Part shown: positions 55,249 through 63,690 of the stretch, in pieces | Numbering within the stretch: the first letter of the stretch is position 1 | How the letters are laid out: the number at the start of each line of letters is the position of its first letter | Source of the DNA: CBDBIG01 sp965205845 [NCBI: bacterium] | Lineage (GTDB): Bacteria; SAR324 | Direction: 5' to 3' | Assembly: GCA_965205845.1 (NCBI GenBank) | Contig: CBDBIG010000005.1 | Location: 707,173 to 771,172 of the forward strand | Length of the DNA stretch: 64,000 nt | Position numbers and translations under genes: made by a program | The notes under the pieces: generated by a model | Told to the model about the DNA's origin: nothing | Seen by the model: the letters and a program-made list of their open reading frames with translations, nothing else | Database searches by the model: none

Positions 55249-57339
55249 ATGCCCACACCCAAGCCAGGCTTTCATTTTACACCCACCCCGCCCAAAGAAG
55301 CCCTTGCCTACCTCAAGGCCAAAAAACTAAAACCCGCCTTTGACTATCGCGATGTTTGGCGTGAGGAGCACGCCTTGGGCTTTAGCGTGGCCAAGGCAAT
55401 GCAGTTGGATGTGTTGCGTGCCATCCGCGATGGTCTTGCTGAGGCGCTGGCCAAGGGCAAAACCTTTGAGGGTTTTAAAAAAGACCTCATCCCCACCCTC
55501 CAACAAAAAGGATGGTGGGGCATAAAAGGCAAAAAAGACCCCAAAACGGGCAAGATAGAGCAAGTGCGCCTTGGGAGCCCGCGCCGTTTACGCACCATTT
55601 TTTGGGCCAACACGCGCACCGCCTATGCTGCGGGGCAGTGGGAACGCATTGAGCGCGAAGCAGCTACCCACCCCTACCTGCGCTATGAACTGGGCCCCAG
55701 CAAGGAGCACCGTTTGGAGCATCAGCACTGGAACGGGCTTATTTTGTCCAGCAGCGATGCTTGGTGGAACGCCCACATGCCACCCAACGGCTGGGGCTGT
55801 AAGTGCCGCGTCAGGCTTTTAAGCAAGGCCGAGGCAGGGCGCTTGGGTGGCCCAGGCAAACCGCCCACCAACAAAACCCGCCCTTGGCTTAACAAGCGCA
55901 CAGGCCAAATTGAACGCGTGCCCCAAGGCATAGACCCAGGCTGGGATACCAACCCAGGCAAGGTACGCAGCCAAGCCTTGGCCAACATGCTGGCGGCAAA
56001 AAGCGCAGATGCGCCCGTTGCAACCCTCGGCCCGATCCCCCTGCTCGAAGAGCGGGCGGTCATGAAAAAAAAGTTAAGCAAGGCCAAGGGCAGCAACCAA
56101 GGGGGCGTCTATCAAGGCGCAGACGGCATCAAGCGCTACGTCAAGTTTTACACCGACCCTGGCCAAGCCTACGGCGAGGCGGCGGTCAATGCAATCTATG
56201 CCCAGTTGGCGGTCAATGCGCCCAAAAGCGCCTTGGTTGCCCGCAAACAAGGGGGGCTTGCCCTGGCCACCGAGTGGCTGGAAGGGGCAGCCCCAATCGC
56301 CTTGGACGAACTAACCCAAGCCAAGGCAAAAAAACTGCTTGACGGGGTGGCGGCAGATGCTTGGCTGGCCAACTGGGATGCCTTGGGGCAAACCTTTGAT
56401 AACGTGGTTTGGCAAAAAGGCGCCCCCGTGCGGATTGACAACAGCGGGGCGCTCTTGTTTCGAGCCAAAGCGGGGCGCAAAAATACCAAGGCACTGGCCA
56501 CAATAGGCGAAGCCGAGGGCTTTTTTCACCCTGCCACCAACCCCACTTACGCCAAGGCAATGGAAAAAGCGGGGGTGCGCATTTACGAGGCGCTGGGGGA
56601 TCACTGGCTTAAGACCGAGCGAGCGATTAGCAACCTAAGCAAAAAAACCAACGCCTTTGCCGACCTCTTGCCCCCCGTGCCAGGGGTGCCCGAGCCCGAG
56701 CGCCTTGCCATGCTACAAACCTTGCAAAAGCGTGCTATGCTCCTCAAGGGGGTGTCGCGCAAGGTGCGTGCCTTTGCCAAATTGCCCGTCCACGAGCAGG
56801 GTTTGATGAACCTCAAAGGCTATCAATACCAAACCCTGCTTGGGCGGGCGAACACAAAGGCGAAGGAATCGGGTGTCGTGCACCGTTTCTCCGAGCCCGA
56901 GTTGGCTGCATTGCACGGCTACACGGTCATCGATTATAAACCGATTAACCAGGCCAAGCGCGGGAAACTGCCCAAAGCCCTGGGAGAGGAATACGCCCAC
57001 TACACCAAAACCATCATCGCGGGGCTGGCAAAACTCCCCAACTACCGGGGGAAGGTCACCCGAGGGACGACCCTGCCCGAAAGTGAACTGGCCAAAATTA
57101 AGCCAGGGCAAACATGGCGAGACAGGGGCTTTTTATCGGCATCGATGTCGATGGATAGAGCTTTTAATGGGCCGCATCGGCTGAAAATACAGAGCCGCAC
57201 GGGCAAGGAGGTATCTTGGATATCCCGGCACGCGCACGAAAAAGAGGTCCTCTTTAAACCCAATACCAGGTTTTTTGTGAAGCGCAAAAGAAAGGTTGGG
57301 GATACCACCTATATTGAACTGGAAGAAACCGATGAGTAA
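55249..57339 (+). CDS. MuF head protein fused to a kinase-like domain and an ADP-ribosyltransferase toxin domain
   Basis: A 696-residue multidomain protein. Residues ~1-205 are the MuF/SPP1-gp7 minor head domain (TIFWANTRTAYAAGQW, H-E-H motif, PPNGWGCKCRVRLL). About 275-445 resembles a HipA/PI-kinase-like fold: GGVYQGADGIKRYVKFY with a Lys, the GEAAVNAIYAQL helix, LANWDALGQTFDNV and VRIDNSGALLF as metal and catalytic Asp candidates. About 490-696 is an R-S-E mono-ADP-ribosyltransferase: R605 in VTRGTTL, S630/S632 in GFLSASMS, E664 and E666 in HEKEVLF. MuF proteins are packaged and can be injected, so the ART could act in a host or rival cell (known for MuF polymorphic toxins). The kinase call is inferred from motif spacing. 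Confidence 0.85.
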   Translation: MPTPKPGFHFTPTPPKEALAYLKAKKLKPAFDYRDVWREEHALGFSVAKAMQLDVLRAIRDGLAEALAKGKTFEGFKKDLIPTLQQKGWWGIKGKKDPKTGKIEQVRLGSPRRLRTIFWANTRTAYAAGQWERIEREAATHPYLRYELGPSKEHRLEHQHWNGLILSSSDAWWNAHMPPNGWGCKCRVRLLSKAEAGRLGGPGKPPTNKTRPWLNKRTGQIERVPQGIDPGWDTNPGKVRSQALANMLAAKSADAPVATLGPIPLLEERAVMKKKLSKAKGSNQGGVYQGADGIKRYVKFYTDPGQAYGEAAVNAIYAQLAVNAPKSALVARKQGGLALATEWLEGAAPIALDELTQAKAKKLLDGVAADAWLANWDALGQTFDNVVWQKGAPVRIDNSGALLFRAKAGRKNTKALATIGEAEGFFHPATNPTYAKAMEKAGVRIYEALGDHWLKTERAISNLSKKTNAFADLLPPVPGVPEPERLAMLQTLQKRAMLLKGVSRKVRAFAKLPVHEQGLMNLKGYQYQTLLGRANTKAKESGVVHRFSEPELAALHGYTVIDYKPINQAKRGKLPKALGEEYAHYTKTIIAGLAKLPNYRGKVTRGTTLPESELAKIKPGQTWRDRGFLSASMSMDRAFNGPHRLKIQSRTGKEVSWISRHAHEKEVLFKPNTRFFVKRKRKVGDTTYIELEETDE

Positions 57340-57511
57340 AAAACCAGCATATCAAGACTTTGACGCGTGGGTTGAAGAGATCGAGCGCCTCAAGCGTGAA
57401 GGCAAACTCAAGCCTGTGTCAAGGCACCTGCAGGCCAAATTCGATTCGGCCGAAATGGAGTTGGTCGAGGATGTCCCCCCCGCCAAGCCCAAACCGGGCA
57501 AAAAAGGCTAA
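57332..57511 (+). CDS. 59-residue ORF overlapping the MuF-ART stop, candidate immunity protein
   Basis: Starts at the ATG at 57332 inside the last codons of the toxin gene (overlap 57332-57339), so the two are translationally coupled. The protein is MSKKPAYQDFDAWVEEIERL..., highly charged: a predicted helix (residues ~7-32) rich in Glu/Lys, an acidic stretch SAEMELVEDV and a lysine/proline tail. It has no signal peptide or membrane segment. Position, size and charge fit an immunity protein or antitoxin for the ART domain. There is no family match, so this is inference. Alternatively it is a minor head gene. Confidence 0.55.
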   Translation: MSKKPAYQDFDAWVEEIERLKREGKLKPVSRHLQAKFDSAEMELVEDVPPAKPKPGKKG

Positions 57512-57559
57512 GGCAAGTGTGGTTATTCACCCCAAAGGCCTTTCTTTCTATCGTGGCGC

Positions 57560-57824
57560 ACACAGACGACCCCGCCAACTTGCGCCTGGTGCGTGCCCGC
57601 CGCCCTGGCGAGATTGAGGCGCTTTTTCCTGTTGCGCTCGTGCACACCCCCAATGCCGATTTATCCCTATTGAGGCGCTTTTTCCTGTTGCGCTAGTGCA
57701 CACCACTCCCGACGCCGATTACCCCTTTCGCGCATGCCTGCCAGCCCAGCAAAGCGCCTGCCTTGCACAGCGTCTGGGCTGTAATGGCCAACCAATACGA
57801 GCAAGGGCGCTAAAACGCTTTTAA
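57560..57824 (+). pseudogene. decayed gene between MuF and the protease, interrupted by a 56-bp duplication
   Basis: One frame (from about 57551) reads SIVAHTDDPANLRLVRARRP then GEIEALFPVALVHTP. A duplication of 56 bp (57613 and 57669, starting ATTGAGGCGC) restarts IEALFPVALVHTTPDADYPF in another frame, ending ARALKRF-stop at 57822-57824. Removing one copy restores a single C-terminal domain. A related frame upstream is VVIHPKGLSFYRGAH. In Mu this position holds gene G (gp31). I do not recognise the family. Confidence 0.5.
57613..57724. repeat. 56-bp tandem duplication inside the decayed gene
   Basis: ATTGAGGCGCTTTTTCCTGT occurs at 57613 and 57669 with the same continuation GCGCT(C/A)GTGCACACC. 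56 is not a multiple of three, so it breaks the reading frame. Confidence 0.9.
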
Positions 57825-58015
57825 GCCCTTTATCCCCCTCCTCTAGCCCAACTCCCCAGCCAAACATTTTGCAACGCTTTTCAACGCGTTTAAACGGGGT
57901 TTAAACGGGGGTATTTACCCCTGGCAAAAGTTTGCAAAGGGGGTAGTTGCCCCTGGCAAAAGGGTGCACTAGCGTAGCCTTTTTTTGTGTGTTTTGCATG
58001 GCTAAACTAAAAGGC

Positions 58016-59074
58016 ATGGAAACACAAATCCCCCAACAAGCCGAAATCCCAGCCCTTTGCATGGCGTTGGATGGTGCCCTAGCCGCCATCGGGCAGGGCG
58101 AAGTGCCCGAGTGGATACCGCTTTTGCCCAAGGGGCCGCGCATTCAAGGGCGCACAGGGCGTGAGTGGCAGTTGGCAGATGTACAAAAGGTGATAGCCGC
58201 CAGTTTTCGCAATTTGCCCAAAATCCCAGTTGACTGGAACCATGCCACCGAGAAGTATGGCGCAACCAGCCCGCACACCCAGAAAGCTGCGGGGTGGATT
58301 GTGGCGATGGAAGCGCGCCCTGATGGGGTATGGGGCAAAGTGGAATGGACAAACGGGGGGGCGCGCAGCGTGGCAGAAAAGGAATACCGCTATATTAGCC
58401 CTGTGTTTATACACACACCCCAAGGCGAGGTGCTTTATCTCAAGTCCGCCGCCTTAACAAACAACCCAGAATTAAAAATGAAAGCCCTTAACGCAATGCC
58501 AACAGGAGGCCTTATGCCAGGAGAAGCAACAAAACCACCCCAACAAGCAAGGGATGCCAAAGCAGGCCAAGACACACAAGAGCCCACCACCAAGGCAGAG
58601 GCGCGCCCCAGCAACCCAGCAGGGCAAGGTGAGCCAAAAGCCGTGGCAAGCGCGGCAGATGTAGCCCAGCCCCCTAGCAATAACCTTGCACCCCACGACG
58701 AGCACGAGAAACTCAAGGCGCAATGCGCCGCCTTGCAAGGTGAGGTGCAAGCCATGAAGCAGGCACAGCACAGCGAAAAAGTCGAGCAGGCCTTAAGCCA
58801 AGCCTTGCAAGGTAAGAAAATTGCCCCCGCCAGCATGGAATACCACCGTGCTTGCTGTAGCACAGCCCAAGGGCTAGCGGCTTTTAAAGCCTTTTGTGAA
58901 GGGGCCCCAGCTTTGTTGCAAGACCACCTGGTGTCAGCAGGTGCCCCTAGCACCGAGGAAGGCGCAAACGGGCTAACCCCCCATCAACAAGCCATGTGCA
59001 GCACCTTAGGGATTGACCCAAGGGTGATGGCAACAACGGCAAAAAAACTCAAAGCACGAGGAGAGATTAACTAA
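58016..59074 (+). CDS. Mu-like prohead protease/scaffold (gpI/Z)
   Basis: About 353 residues from the ATG at 58016 (in-frame alternatives at 57998 and 57947). The N-terminal half is the Mu I protease: WIPLLPKGPRIQGRTGREWQ, FRNLPKIPVDWNHATEKYGA with the candidate catalytic His/Asp, AAGWIVAMEARPDGVWGKVEWT and YRYISPVFIHTPQGEV. The C-terminal half is the scaffold region: proline/alanine-rich, a coiled-coil helix (EKLKAQCAALQGEVQAMKQA) and LTPHQQAMCSTLGIDP. I matures the prohead while Z is the in-frame internal scaffold. Full length and apparently intact. It precedes the decoration-like gene with a 1-bp overlap. Confidence 0.88.
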   Translation: METQIPQQAEIPALCMALDGALAAIGQGEVPEWIPLLPKGPRIQGRTGREWQLADVQKVIAASFRNLPKIPVDWNHATEKYGATSPHTQKAAGWIVAMEARPDGVWGKVEWTNGGARSVAEKEYRYISPVFIHTPQGEVLYLKSAALTNNPELKMKALNAMPTGGLMPGEATKPPQQARDAKAGQDTQEPTTKAEARPSNPAGQGEPKAVASAADVAQPPSNNLAPHDEHEKLKAQCAALQGEVQAMKQAQHSEKVEQALSQALQGKKIAPASMEYHRACCSTAQGLAAFKAFCEGAPALLQDHLVSAGAPSTEEGANGLTPHQQAMCSTLGIDPRVMATTAKKLKARGEIN

Positions 59075-59466
59075 TGGCCGCATTGACCGCAGACAGACCA
59101 ACGCCGTATCGCGAGGGGGTGGACAACGTCTACCCCGTGGTGGCCAGCACCACCATTTATGCAGGGGCGTTGGTGGCACTTGATGGCGCGGGCAACGCCA
59201 AGCCCGCCAGCAAAGCAACCCGCCTTAAATTTGTGGGCGTGGCCCAAGCGGGGGCAAAAAACGGCACAACGGCAGGCGAGGTGAGCGTGCTGGTGCGCCG
59301 TGGGGTGTTTGGCTTTAAAAAAGCCACAACGCTGACCAAGGCAGATATTGGTAGCGATGCCTATGCCCTTGATGACCAAACGGTGACCGATGTGTCGGCA
59401 GGGGCTGCCAAGGTGGGCAAAATCATCAACGTAGACGATAACCTTGCATGGGTGGAGGTAGTATAA
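59074..59466 (+). CDS. Mu gp33-like capsid/decoration protein
   Basis: A 130-residue beta-rich protein: NVYPVVASTTIYAGALVALD, GNAKPASKATRLKFVGVAQ and VSVLVRRGVFGFKKATTLTK, ending NLAWVEVV. Many Mu-like phages have such a small gene between the protease and major head protein. The strand pattern resembles head-stabilising (DUF2190-like) proteins. It starts within the stop of the protease gene and ends one base before T, so it belongs to the head operon. The precise name is inferred from position. Confidence 0.7.
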   Translation: MAALTADRPTPYREGVDNVYPVVASTTIYAGALVALDGAGNAKPASKATRLKFVGVAQAGAKNGTTAGEVSVLVRRGVFGFKKATTLTKADIGSDAYALDDQTVTDVSAGAAKVGKIINVDDNLAWVEVV

Positions 59467-60357
59467 ATGATCATCAACAGACAAAGCCTAGACGACTTAT
59501 TTGTTGGGTACAGCGCAGCCTTTAATCAAGGCTTTGGGATGGCGGGTGACGACTGGCAAAAGGTAGCGATGCCGGTTGCTTCAAGCACGGCAGAAAATCA
59601 CTATGCATGGTTGGGCAGCATCAAAGGGATGAATTTGTGGCTGGGAGATCGCATCATTTCGAGCATGGCCAGCCACGACTACCGCATCAAAAACAAGCTC
59701 TGGGAAGACAGCGTCTCGGTCAATCGCACAGACATTGAAGACGACCAAGTTGGGGTGTATACCCCACTCTTTACCGAGATGGGGCGCTCGCTGATGGCAC
59801 ACAAAAACGAGTTGGTCTTTGGCTTGCTCAAGAAAGGTTTTAAAAGCCCTTGCTACGATGGGCAGTATTTCTTTGACACCGACCACCCCGTTGAAAACAA
59901 AGACGGTAGCACCACCACGGCATCCAATAGCGGTGGAGGCAGTGGTAGCCCGTGGTTTTTGCTCGACACCAGCCGCATGATTAAGCCGATTATCTTTCAA
60001 GAGCGCAAAAAGGGGCTGCTTGTGCGCAAAGACCGCTCCGAGGATGACAATGTGTTTATGCGCAACGTCTACCTTTACGGTGTGGAGTGCCGCGACAATG
60101 TCGGCTTTGGCTTGTGGCAGCTGGCCTACGGCAGCAAACAAAGCCTTACCACCGACAACTACAAAGCCGCCTTTGCAGCGTTGGAGAGCATGAAAAACCG
60201 CGGGCGGCCCCTGGGCGTAAAGCCCACGATGCTGGTGGTGCCACCCGCACACAGAGAGGCGGCCCTAGAGATACTAAACGCCGAGAGAAACATGGCTGGC
60301 GCCACCAACGTCTGGCGGGGCACAGCAGAGCTCTTGGTTTCATCTTGGCTGGCTTAA
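59467..60357 (+). CDS. Mu-like major head protein gpT
   Basis: A 296-residue major capsid protein of the Mu T family, HK97-like fold. The N-terminus MIINRQSLDDLFVGYSAAFNQGF is characteristic. Conserved segments WLGSIKGMNLWLGDRI, YRIKNKLWEDSVSVNRTDIE, the YGQYFFDTDHPV-like segment (YDGQYFFDTDHPVENKDG) and LGVKPTMLVVPPAHREAALE follow. Length is close to Mu T (~305). It starts directly after the preceding gene. Confidence 0.95.
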   Translation: MIINRQSLDDLFVGYSAAFNQGFGMAGDDWQKVAMPVASSTAENHYAWLGSIKGMNLWLGDRIISSMASHDYRIKNKLWEDSVSVNRTDIEDDQVGVYTPLFTEMGRSLMAHKNELVFGLLKKGFKSPCYDGQYFFDTDHPVENKDGSTTTASNSGGGSGSPWFLLDTSRMIKPIIFQERKKGLLVRKDRSEDDNVFMRNVYLYGVECRDNVGFGLWQLAYGSKQSLTTDNYKAAFAALESMKNRGRPLGVKPTMLVVPPAHREAALEILNAERNMAGATNVWRGTAELLVSSWLA

Positions 60358-60373
60358 AAGGGGTAAAAAAACC

Positions 60374-60592
60374 ATGACGATAACCATCATCGCCCAGCAC
60401 CCCATGTGGCGTGCTGGCAGGCAATGGCCACAAGGCGAGACCCGTGTCGAGGAAGGCTTAAGCAAGGAGGCTTTAGCAGCCCTTGAGACCGACCCCAACT
60501 TTAGCGTGCAAGGAGCCAAAAAAGCCAAGGAAGCCAAAACCAAGCCAGGGGCAGACGCCAAAAAGCCTAACCAAGGGGAGAAAGGAGAGTAA
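60374..60592 (+). CDS. Mu gp35-like protein
   Basis: 72 residues: MTITIIAQHPMWRAGRQWPQ, then an acidic helix and a Lys/Ala-rich tail (KKAKEAKTKPGADAKKPNQ). Short N-terminal beta strand plus variable charged tail is the pattern of gp35/FluMu HI1506-like proteins at this position between T and gp36. Its function in the head is not established. Confidence 0.7.
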   Translation: MTITIIAQHPMWRAGRQWPQGETRVEEGLSKEALAALETDPNFSVQGAKKAKEAKTKPGADAKKPNQGEKGE

Positions 60593-60595
60593 GCG

Positions 60596-61016
60596 ATGCC
60601 CTACGCCACAAAGGCAGATGTTGCGGACATGTATGGCCAAGACGCGTTACGCAACGCGGCGCCCCTCACCGAGGCGGGCGAAGTGGACGGCGCCGCGGTT
60701 GCGCGCGCACTGGCAGATGCAAGCAGTTTAATGGATGCCAGCATTGGCGTGCGCTACACCTTGCCCTTGGCCGAGCCTCCTGGCGTGCTTAGCCCAGGTG
60801 TGCGTTGACCTTGCCTTGGGACAAATGGCGCAAACCGCAGGGCGCATGACAGAAGAGATTGGCGACAGGCGCAAAGAGCGCGTCCAATGGCTCGGGCAGG
60901 TGGCAAGGGGCCTGATCAGCCTAGGGGCAGCGATTGAAGAGCCCCGTTCAGGAGGCGCGCCTGCGGTGCAAAGCACGCCCCGCCAGTTGACAAGAGACGC
61001 TTTGCGAGGGCTTTAA
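60596..61016 (+). pseudogene. Mu gp36-like (DUF1320) head-tail adaptor, frameshifted
   Basis: The first frame (60596-60808) reads MPYATKADVADMYGQDALRN, then SLMDASIGVRYTLPLAEPPGVL, then stops. The second frame continues CLAQVCVDLALGQMAQTAGR, then MTEEIGDRRKERVQWLGQVARGLISLG, to 61016. Joined, they make a normal ~140-residue DUF1320 protein. The shift lies at about 60789-60803, not in a homopolymer, so it is probably a real mutation rather than a sequencing slip. Confidence 0.82.
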
Positions 61017-61020
61017 AAAA

Positions 61021-61479
61021 ATGGCAGGCGTGCAAATTGAGGCCGACCTAAGCGGGCTAAAAACACTAAACCAGCGCATTGCACGCTTGGGCAAGGTGGA
61101 TAAGCGTAAACTGCTAAACGCCTTGGGCGCAGAGATGGAAAGCCAAACCAGGCGCAGGTTGGCGGAGGAGAAAGAGAGCCCCGAGGGAGAACCGTGGAAG
61201 GCGTGGTCGCCAAAACATGCCCAAACCCGCCACGGCGGGCAGGGCTTGTTGCTGGGCGAAGGGGCGTTATTGGATAGCATCACCTTTGCCGTGCCCAACG
61301 ATGGGGCGGTGTTGGTGGGTAGCAACCTTGTCTACGCTGCCATTTTGCAGTTTGGCGGGGCGGAGGTGGGCAAACCAGGCCTGCCAGCGCGCCCCTACCT
61401 TGGGCTTAGCGCCGCCAACAACCAAGACCTTGAGAGCGTGATAGAAGATTTTTTAAAGAAAGTGCTCCATGGCAGATAA
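61021..61479 (+). CDS. phage virion morphogenesis protein (tail completion, gpG/S-like)
   Basis: 152 residues: an amphipathic N-terminus (GVQIEADLSGLKTLNQRIAR), then EMESQTRRRLAEEKESPEGEPWKAWSPKHAQTRHGG, the family signature with the P-W-x-x-W/L segment. SNLVYAAILQFGGAEVGKPGLPARPYLGLS follows, typical of Mu/P2 virion morphogenesis and tail-completion proteins. It overlaps the next gene by 11 bp. In Mu itself gene G precedes I; here it sits between gp36 and gp37, as in some other Mu-like prophages (from memory). Confidence 0.85.
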   Translation: MAGVQIEADLSGLKTLNQRIARLGKVDKRKLLNALGAEMESQTRRRLAEEKESPEGEPWKAWSPKHAQTRHGGQGLLLGEGALLDSITFAVPNDGAVLVGSNLVYAAILQFGGAEVGKPGLPARPYLGLSAANNQDLESVIEDFLKKVLHGR

Positions 61480-62014
61480 CCCGCCCACCCCAGGGCTAAA
61501 AGGCTTGTTAAGCGCCGTTGCGGGGGGCTTGCGCGCGGGTTTAAGTGGCCTTAAAGGAGGGGTAAAAACCCACGGCGGGCGCTTTAGCCTTGAGGAGTTA
61601 AAGCGCTATGCCCAGCAGGCCCCAGGGGTGAGGCTTGCCTTGCTAGGGGTGGAGCGCGTCGAGTGCACCAGTTTTGGCAAAGTGTGGCTTCACGCAAGGC
61701 TGGGGGCGTTTGTGATTGCCGCTGGCCAAGGGCGCAACGCGCAGGCTTTGCAAATTAGCACGGCCCTTGGGGTGCTGGTGGCAGACAACAGGTGGGGCGT
61801 AGAAGAATGGGCGCACACCCCCCAGGAGGCGCGCTGCGATAACCTTTACGATGCTGCCCTCGATAAAACGGGCATCGCCATTTGGGCAATCACTTGGCGC
61901 CAGCGCATTGAGCTCGAAAAAGAGCAAGTCTTAAGCGATTTAACCCGCGTTGACACCACCCTAAACGGCATTCAAGACACCATTACACTATCCTTAAGAG
62001 GAGTGTTCGAGTAA
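61469..62014 (+). CDS. Mu gp37-like (DUF1834) tail-associated protein
   Basis: 181 residues with RLALLGVERVECTSFGKVWL, then AAGQGRNAQALQISTALGVLVADNRW, the DUF1834 pattern in which a small domain lies in the tail-connector region. Overlaps the virion morphogenesis gene (61469-61479) and joins gp38 directly at 62015. Intact by length. Confidence 0.82.
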   Translation: MADNPPTPGLKGLLSAVAGGLRAGLSGLKGGVKTHGGRFSLEELKRYAQQAPGVRLALLGVERVECTSFGKVWLHARLGAFVIAAGQGRNAQALQISTALGVLVADNRWGVEEWAHTPQEARCDNLYDAALDKTGIAIWAITWRQRIELEKEQVLSDLTRVDTTLNGIQDTITLSLRGVFE

Positions 62015-62218
62015 ATGAAACCCATTTTTGTAAAACCCCGTGCGGGGCTGAAGGTGTACAACATTCAAACGAACGAACACCACCCGCCAGAGGGCGAATA
62101 TGTGGCCAACACCCTCTACATTCAAAGGCGCATTAAGGCTGGTGAATTGACAATTTGCAACCCACCAGCAGAATGCGCAGACCAACAACCAGCAAAACGG
62201 GGCAAAAAGAAAGGATAG
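62015..62218 (+). CDS. Mu gp38-like (DUF2635) protein
   Basis: 67 residues: MKPIFVKPRAGLKVYNIQTN, then PPEGEYVANTLYIQRRIKAG, matching the DUF2635 pattern (FVKP-GLKV...P-EG...V...Y..RRI..GD/E). The end is lysine-rich. It lies between gp37 and the sheath gene; function is unknown. Confidence 0.82.
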   Translation: MKPIFVKPRAGLKVYNIQTNEHHPPEGEYVANTLYIQRRIKAGELTICNPPAECADQQPAKRGKKKG

Positions 62219-62226
62219 AAAAAGCC

Positions 62227-63678
62227 ATGACCATCGCATTTAACAGCATTCCTGTTGGCATCCAAGTGCCAGGGCAGTATGTGGAGTTTGACAGCAGCCA
62301 GGCGGGCACCAGCACGCAAGTGCGCCGTATGCTGGTGATTGGTCACGTGGCCAGTGGTGGCAGCGCAAGCCCAGGCGAGGCGGTGCGCGTGGACAACGCC
62401 AGCGCCGTGGCGGGTTTGTTTGGCCAAGGCAGCCAGGTGGGGACAATGGCACGCGTGGCCAAGGCAGCCCATCGGCTAGGCGAGGTGTGGGCGCTGCCCC
62501 TGGCCGATGCAAGCGGCGCAGCCAAGGCAAGTGCCAGCATCGTTGTGGAAGCAACCAGCGCTCAAGCAGGCACCATTGCCTTGTACATTGCAGGCCAGCG
62601 GGTGGCCGTGGGGGTGCAGGCTAGCGCCGATGCCAACACCATTGCAACCGCCATTCAAACCGCCTGCAATCAGGCTTCGCCCGCCTTGCCTGTAGTCGCT
62701 ACGGTGAGCACCAACACCCTCACCCTTACATGCCGTTGGGGCGGCACAACGGGCAACCAGATTGACCTGCGCCATTCCTACCTTCAAGCCCAAGCCTTGC
62801 CCAGTGGCGTTACCCTTGCTCTCACCGCTTTTACGGGCGGGGCAACCGACCCCAACCTCACCAGTGCATTGGCCGCCCTAGGCGACACCCAATACCATAG
62901 CCTTGCCATGCCCTATCATGAGCGCGCAGCGCTAAGCGCATTGGATAGCGTGCTGCAAACGCGCTGGGGCCCCTTGGAAGCCAAGGAGGGGGTGGCGTTT
63001 ATCCCTGCCGTAGGCACGCTAAGCGCCATGACCACCCTTGGCGAAGCCTGCAACAGCCAACTGATCTGCCTGGTTGGGGTGGGCAAAAGCCCCAGTGCCC
63101 CTTGGTCATGGGCAGCCACCACTGCTGCGGTAAGTGAGCGCGAAGCAGCCCTTGACCCAGCGCGCCCCTTGCAAACACTGCTCCTGCCAGGGGTGCTTCC
63201 CCCCAACGATGGGACCACCCTCGATTATACCGAGCGCAACACCGCCCTTAAAAAAGGCGTGTCGACCACCACCACCCAGGCGGGCAAGGTGCGCATTGAA
63301 CGCCTGGTTACCCCCTATGCCACCAACCCCGCGGGCGCGGCCGACGGCGCCTACCACGACCTGACCGTCGTGCGCATCCTGGCTTTTTTGCGCAGTAGCC
63401 TGCAAAGGCGCATCGCCTTAAAATACCCGCGCCACAAGCTGGCCAACGATGGCGCCACGGGAGACAACGTGGTCACCCCCAGCACGCTGAAGGCAGAGAT
63501 TGTGGCCCTGTTCACCCAGTGGGAAGCCGCAGGGCTGGTTGAAAACCCCGAGGCTTTTATCAAAGGCCTGCGCATTGAACGCGATAGCACCGATCAAAAC
63601 CGCATTAACGCCAGCCTGCCACCCGATATTATCAACGGCCTGCGGGTGCTGGCTGCCAAAATTGAATTTAGGCTATAA
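62227..63678 (+). CDS. Mu-like tail sheath protein gpL
   Basis: A 483-residue contractile sheath subunit. The N-terminus MTIAFNSIPVGIQVPGQYVEFD is typical of Mu L. Further features are RMLVIGHVASGGSASPGEAV, a variable insertion (SASIVVEATSAQAGTIALYI...TGGATDPNL) and the C-terminal VRILAFLRSSLQRRIALKYPRHKLANDG and RIERDSTDQNRINASLPPDI. I use the ATG at 62227; the frame is open 24 codons upstream but overlaps gp38. Sheath plus tube means a myovirus-type tail. Intact. Confidence 0.94.
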   Translation: MTIAFNSIPVGIQVPGQYVEFDSSQAGTSTQVRRMLVIGHVASGGSASPGEAVRVDNASAVAGLFGQGSQVGTMARVAKAAHRLGEVWALPLADASGAAKASASIVVEATSAQAGTIALYIAGQRVAVGVQASADANTIATAIQTACNQASPALPVVATVSTNTLTLTCRWGGTTGNQIDLRHSYLQAQALPSGVTLALTAFTGGATDPNLTSALAALGDTQYHSLAMPYHERAALSALDSVLQTRWGPLEAKEGVAFIPAVGTLSAMTTLGEACNSQLICLVGVGKSPSAPWSWAATTAAVSEREAALDPARPLQTLLLPGVLPPNDGTTLDYTERNTALKKGVSTTTTQAGKVRIERLVTPYATNPAGAADGAYHDLTVVRILAFLRSSLQRRIALKYPRHKLANDGATGDNVVTPSTLKAEIVALFTQWEAAGLVENPEAFIKGLRIERDSTDQNRINASLPPDIINGLRVLAAKIEFRL

Positions 63679-63690
63679 GGAGTCACACCC

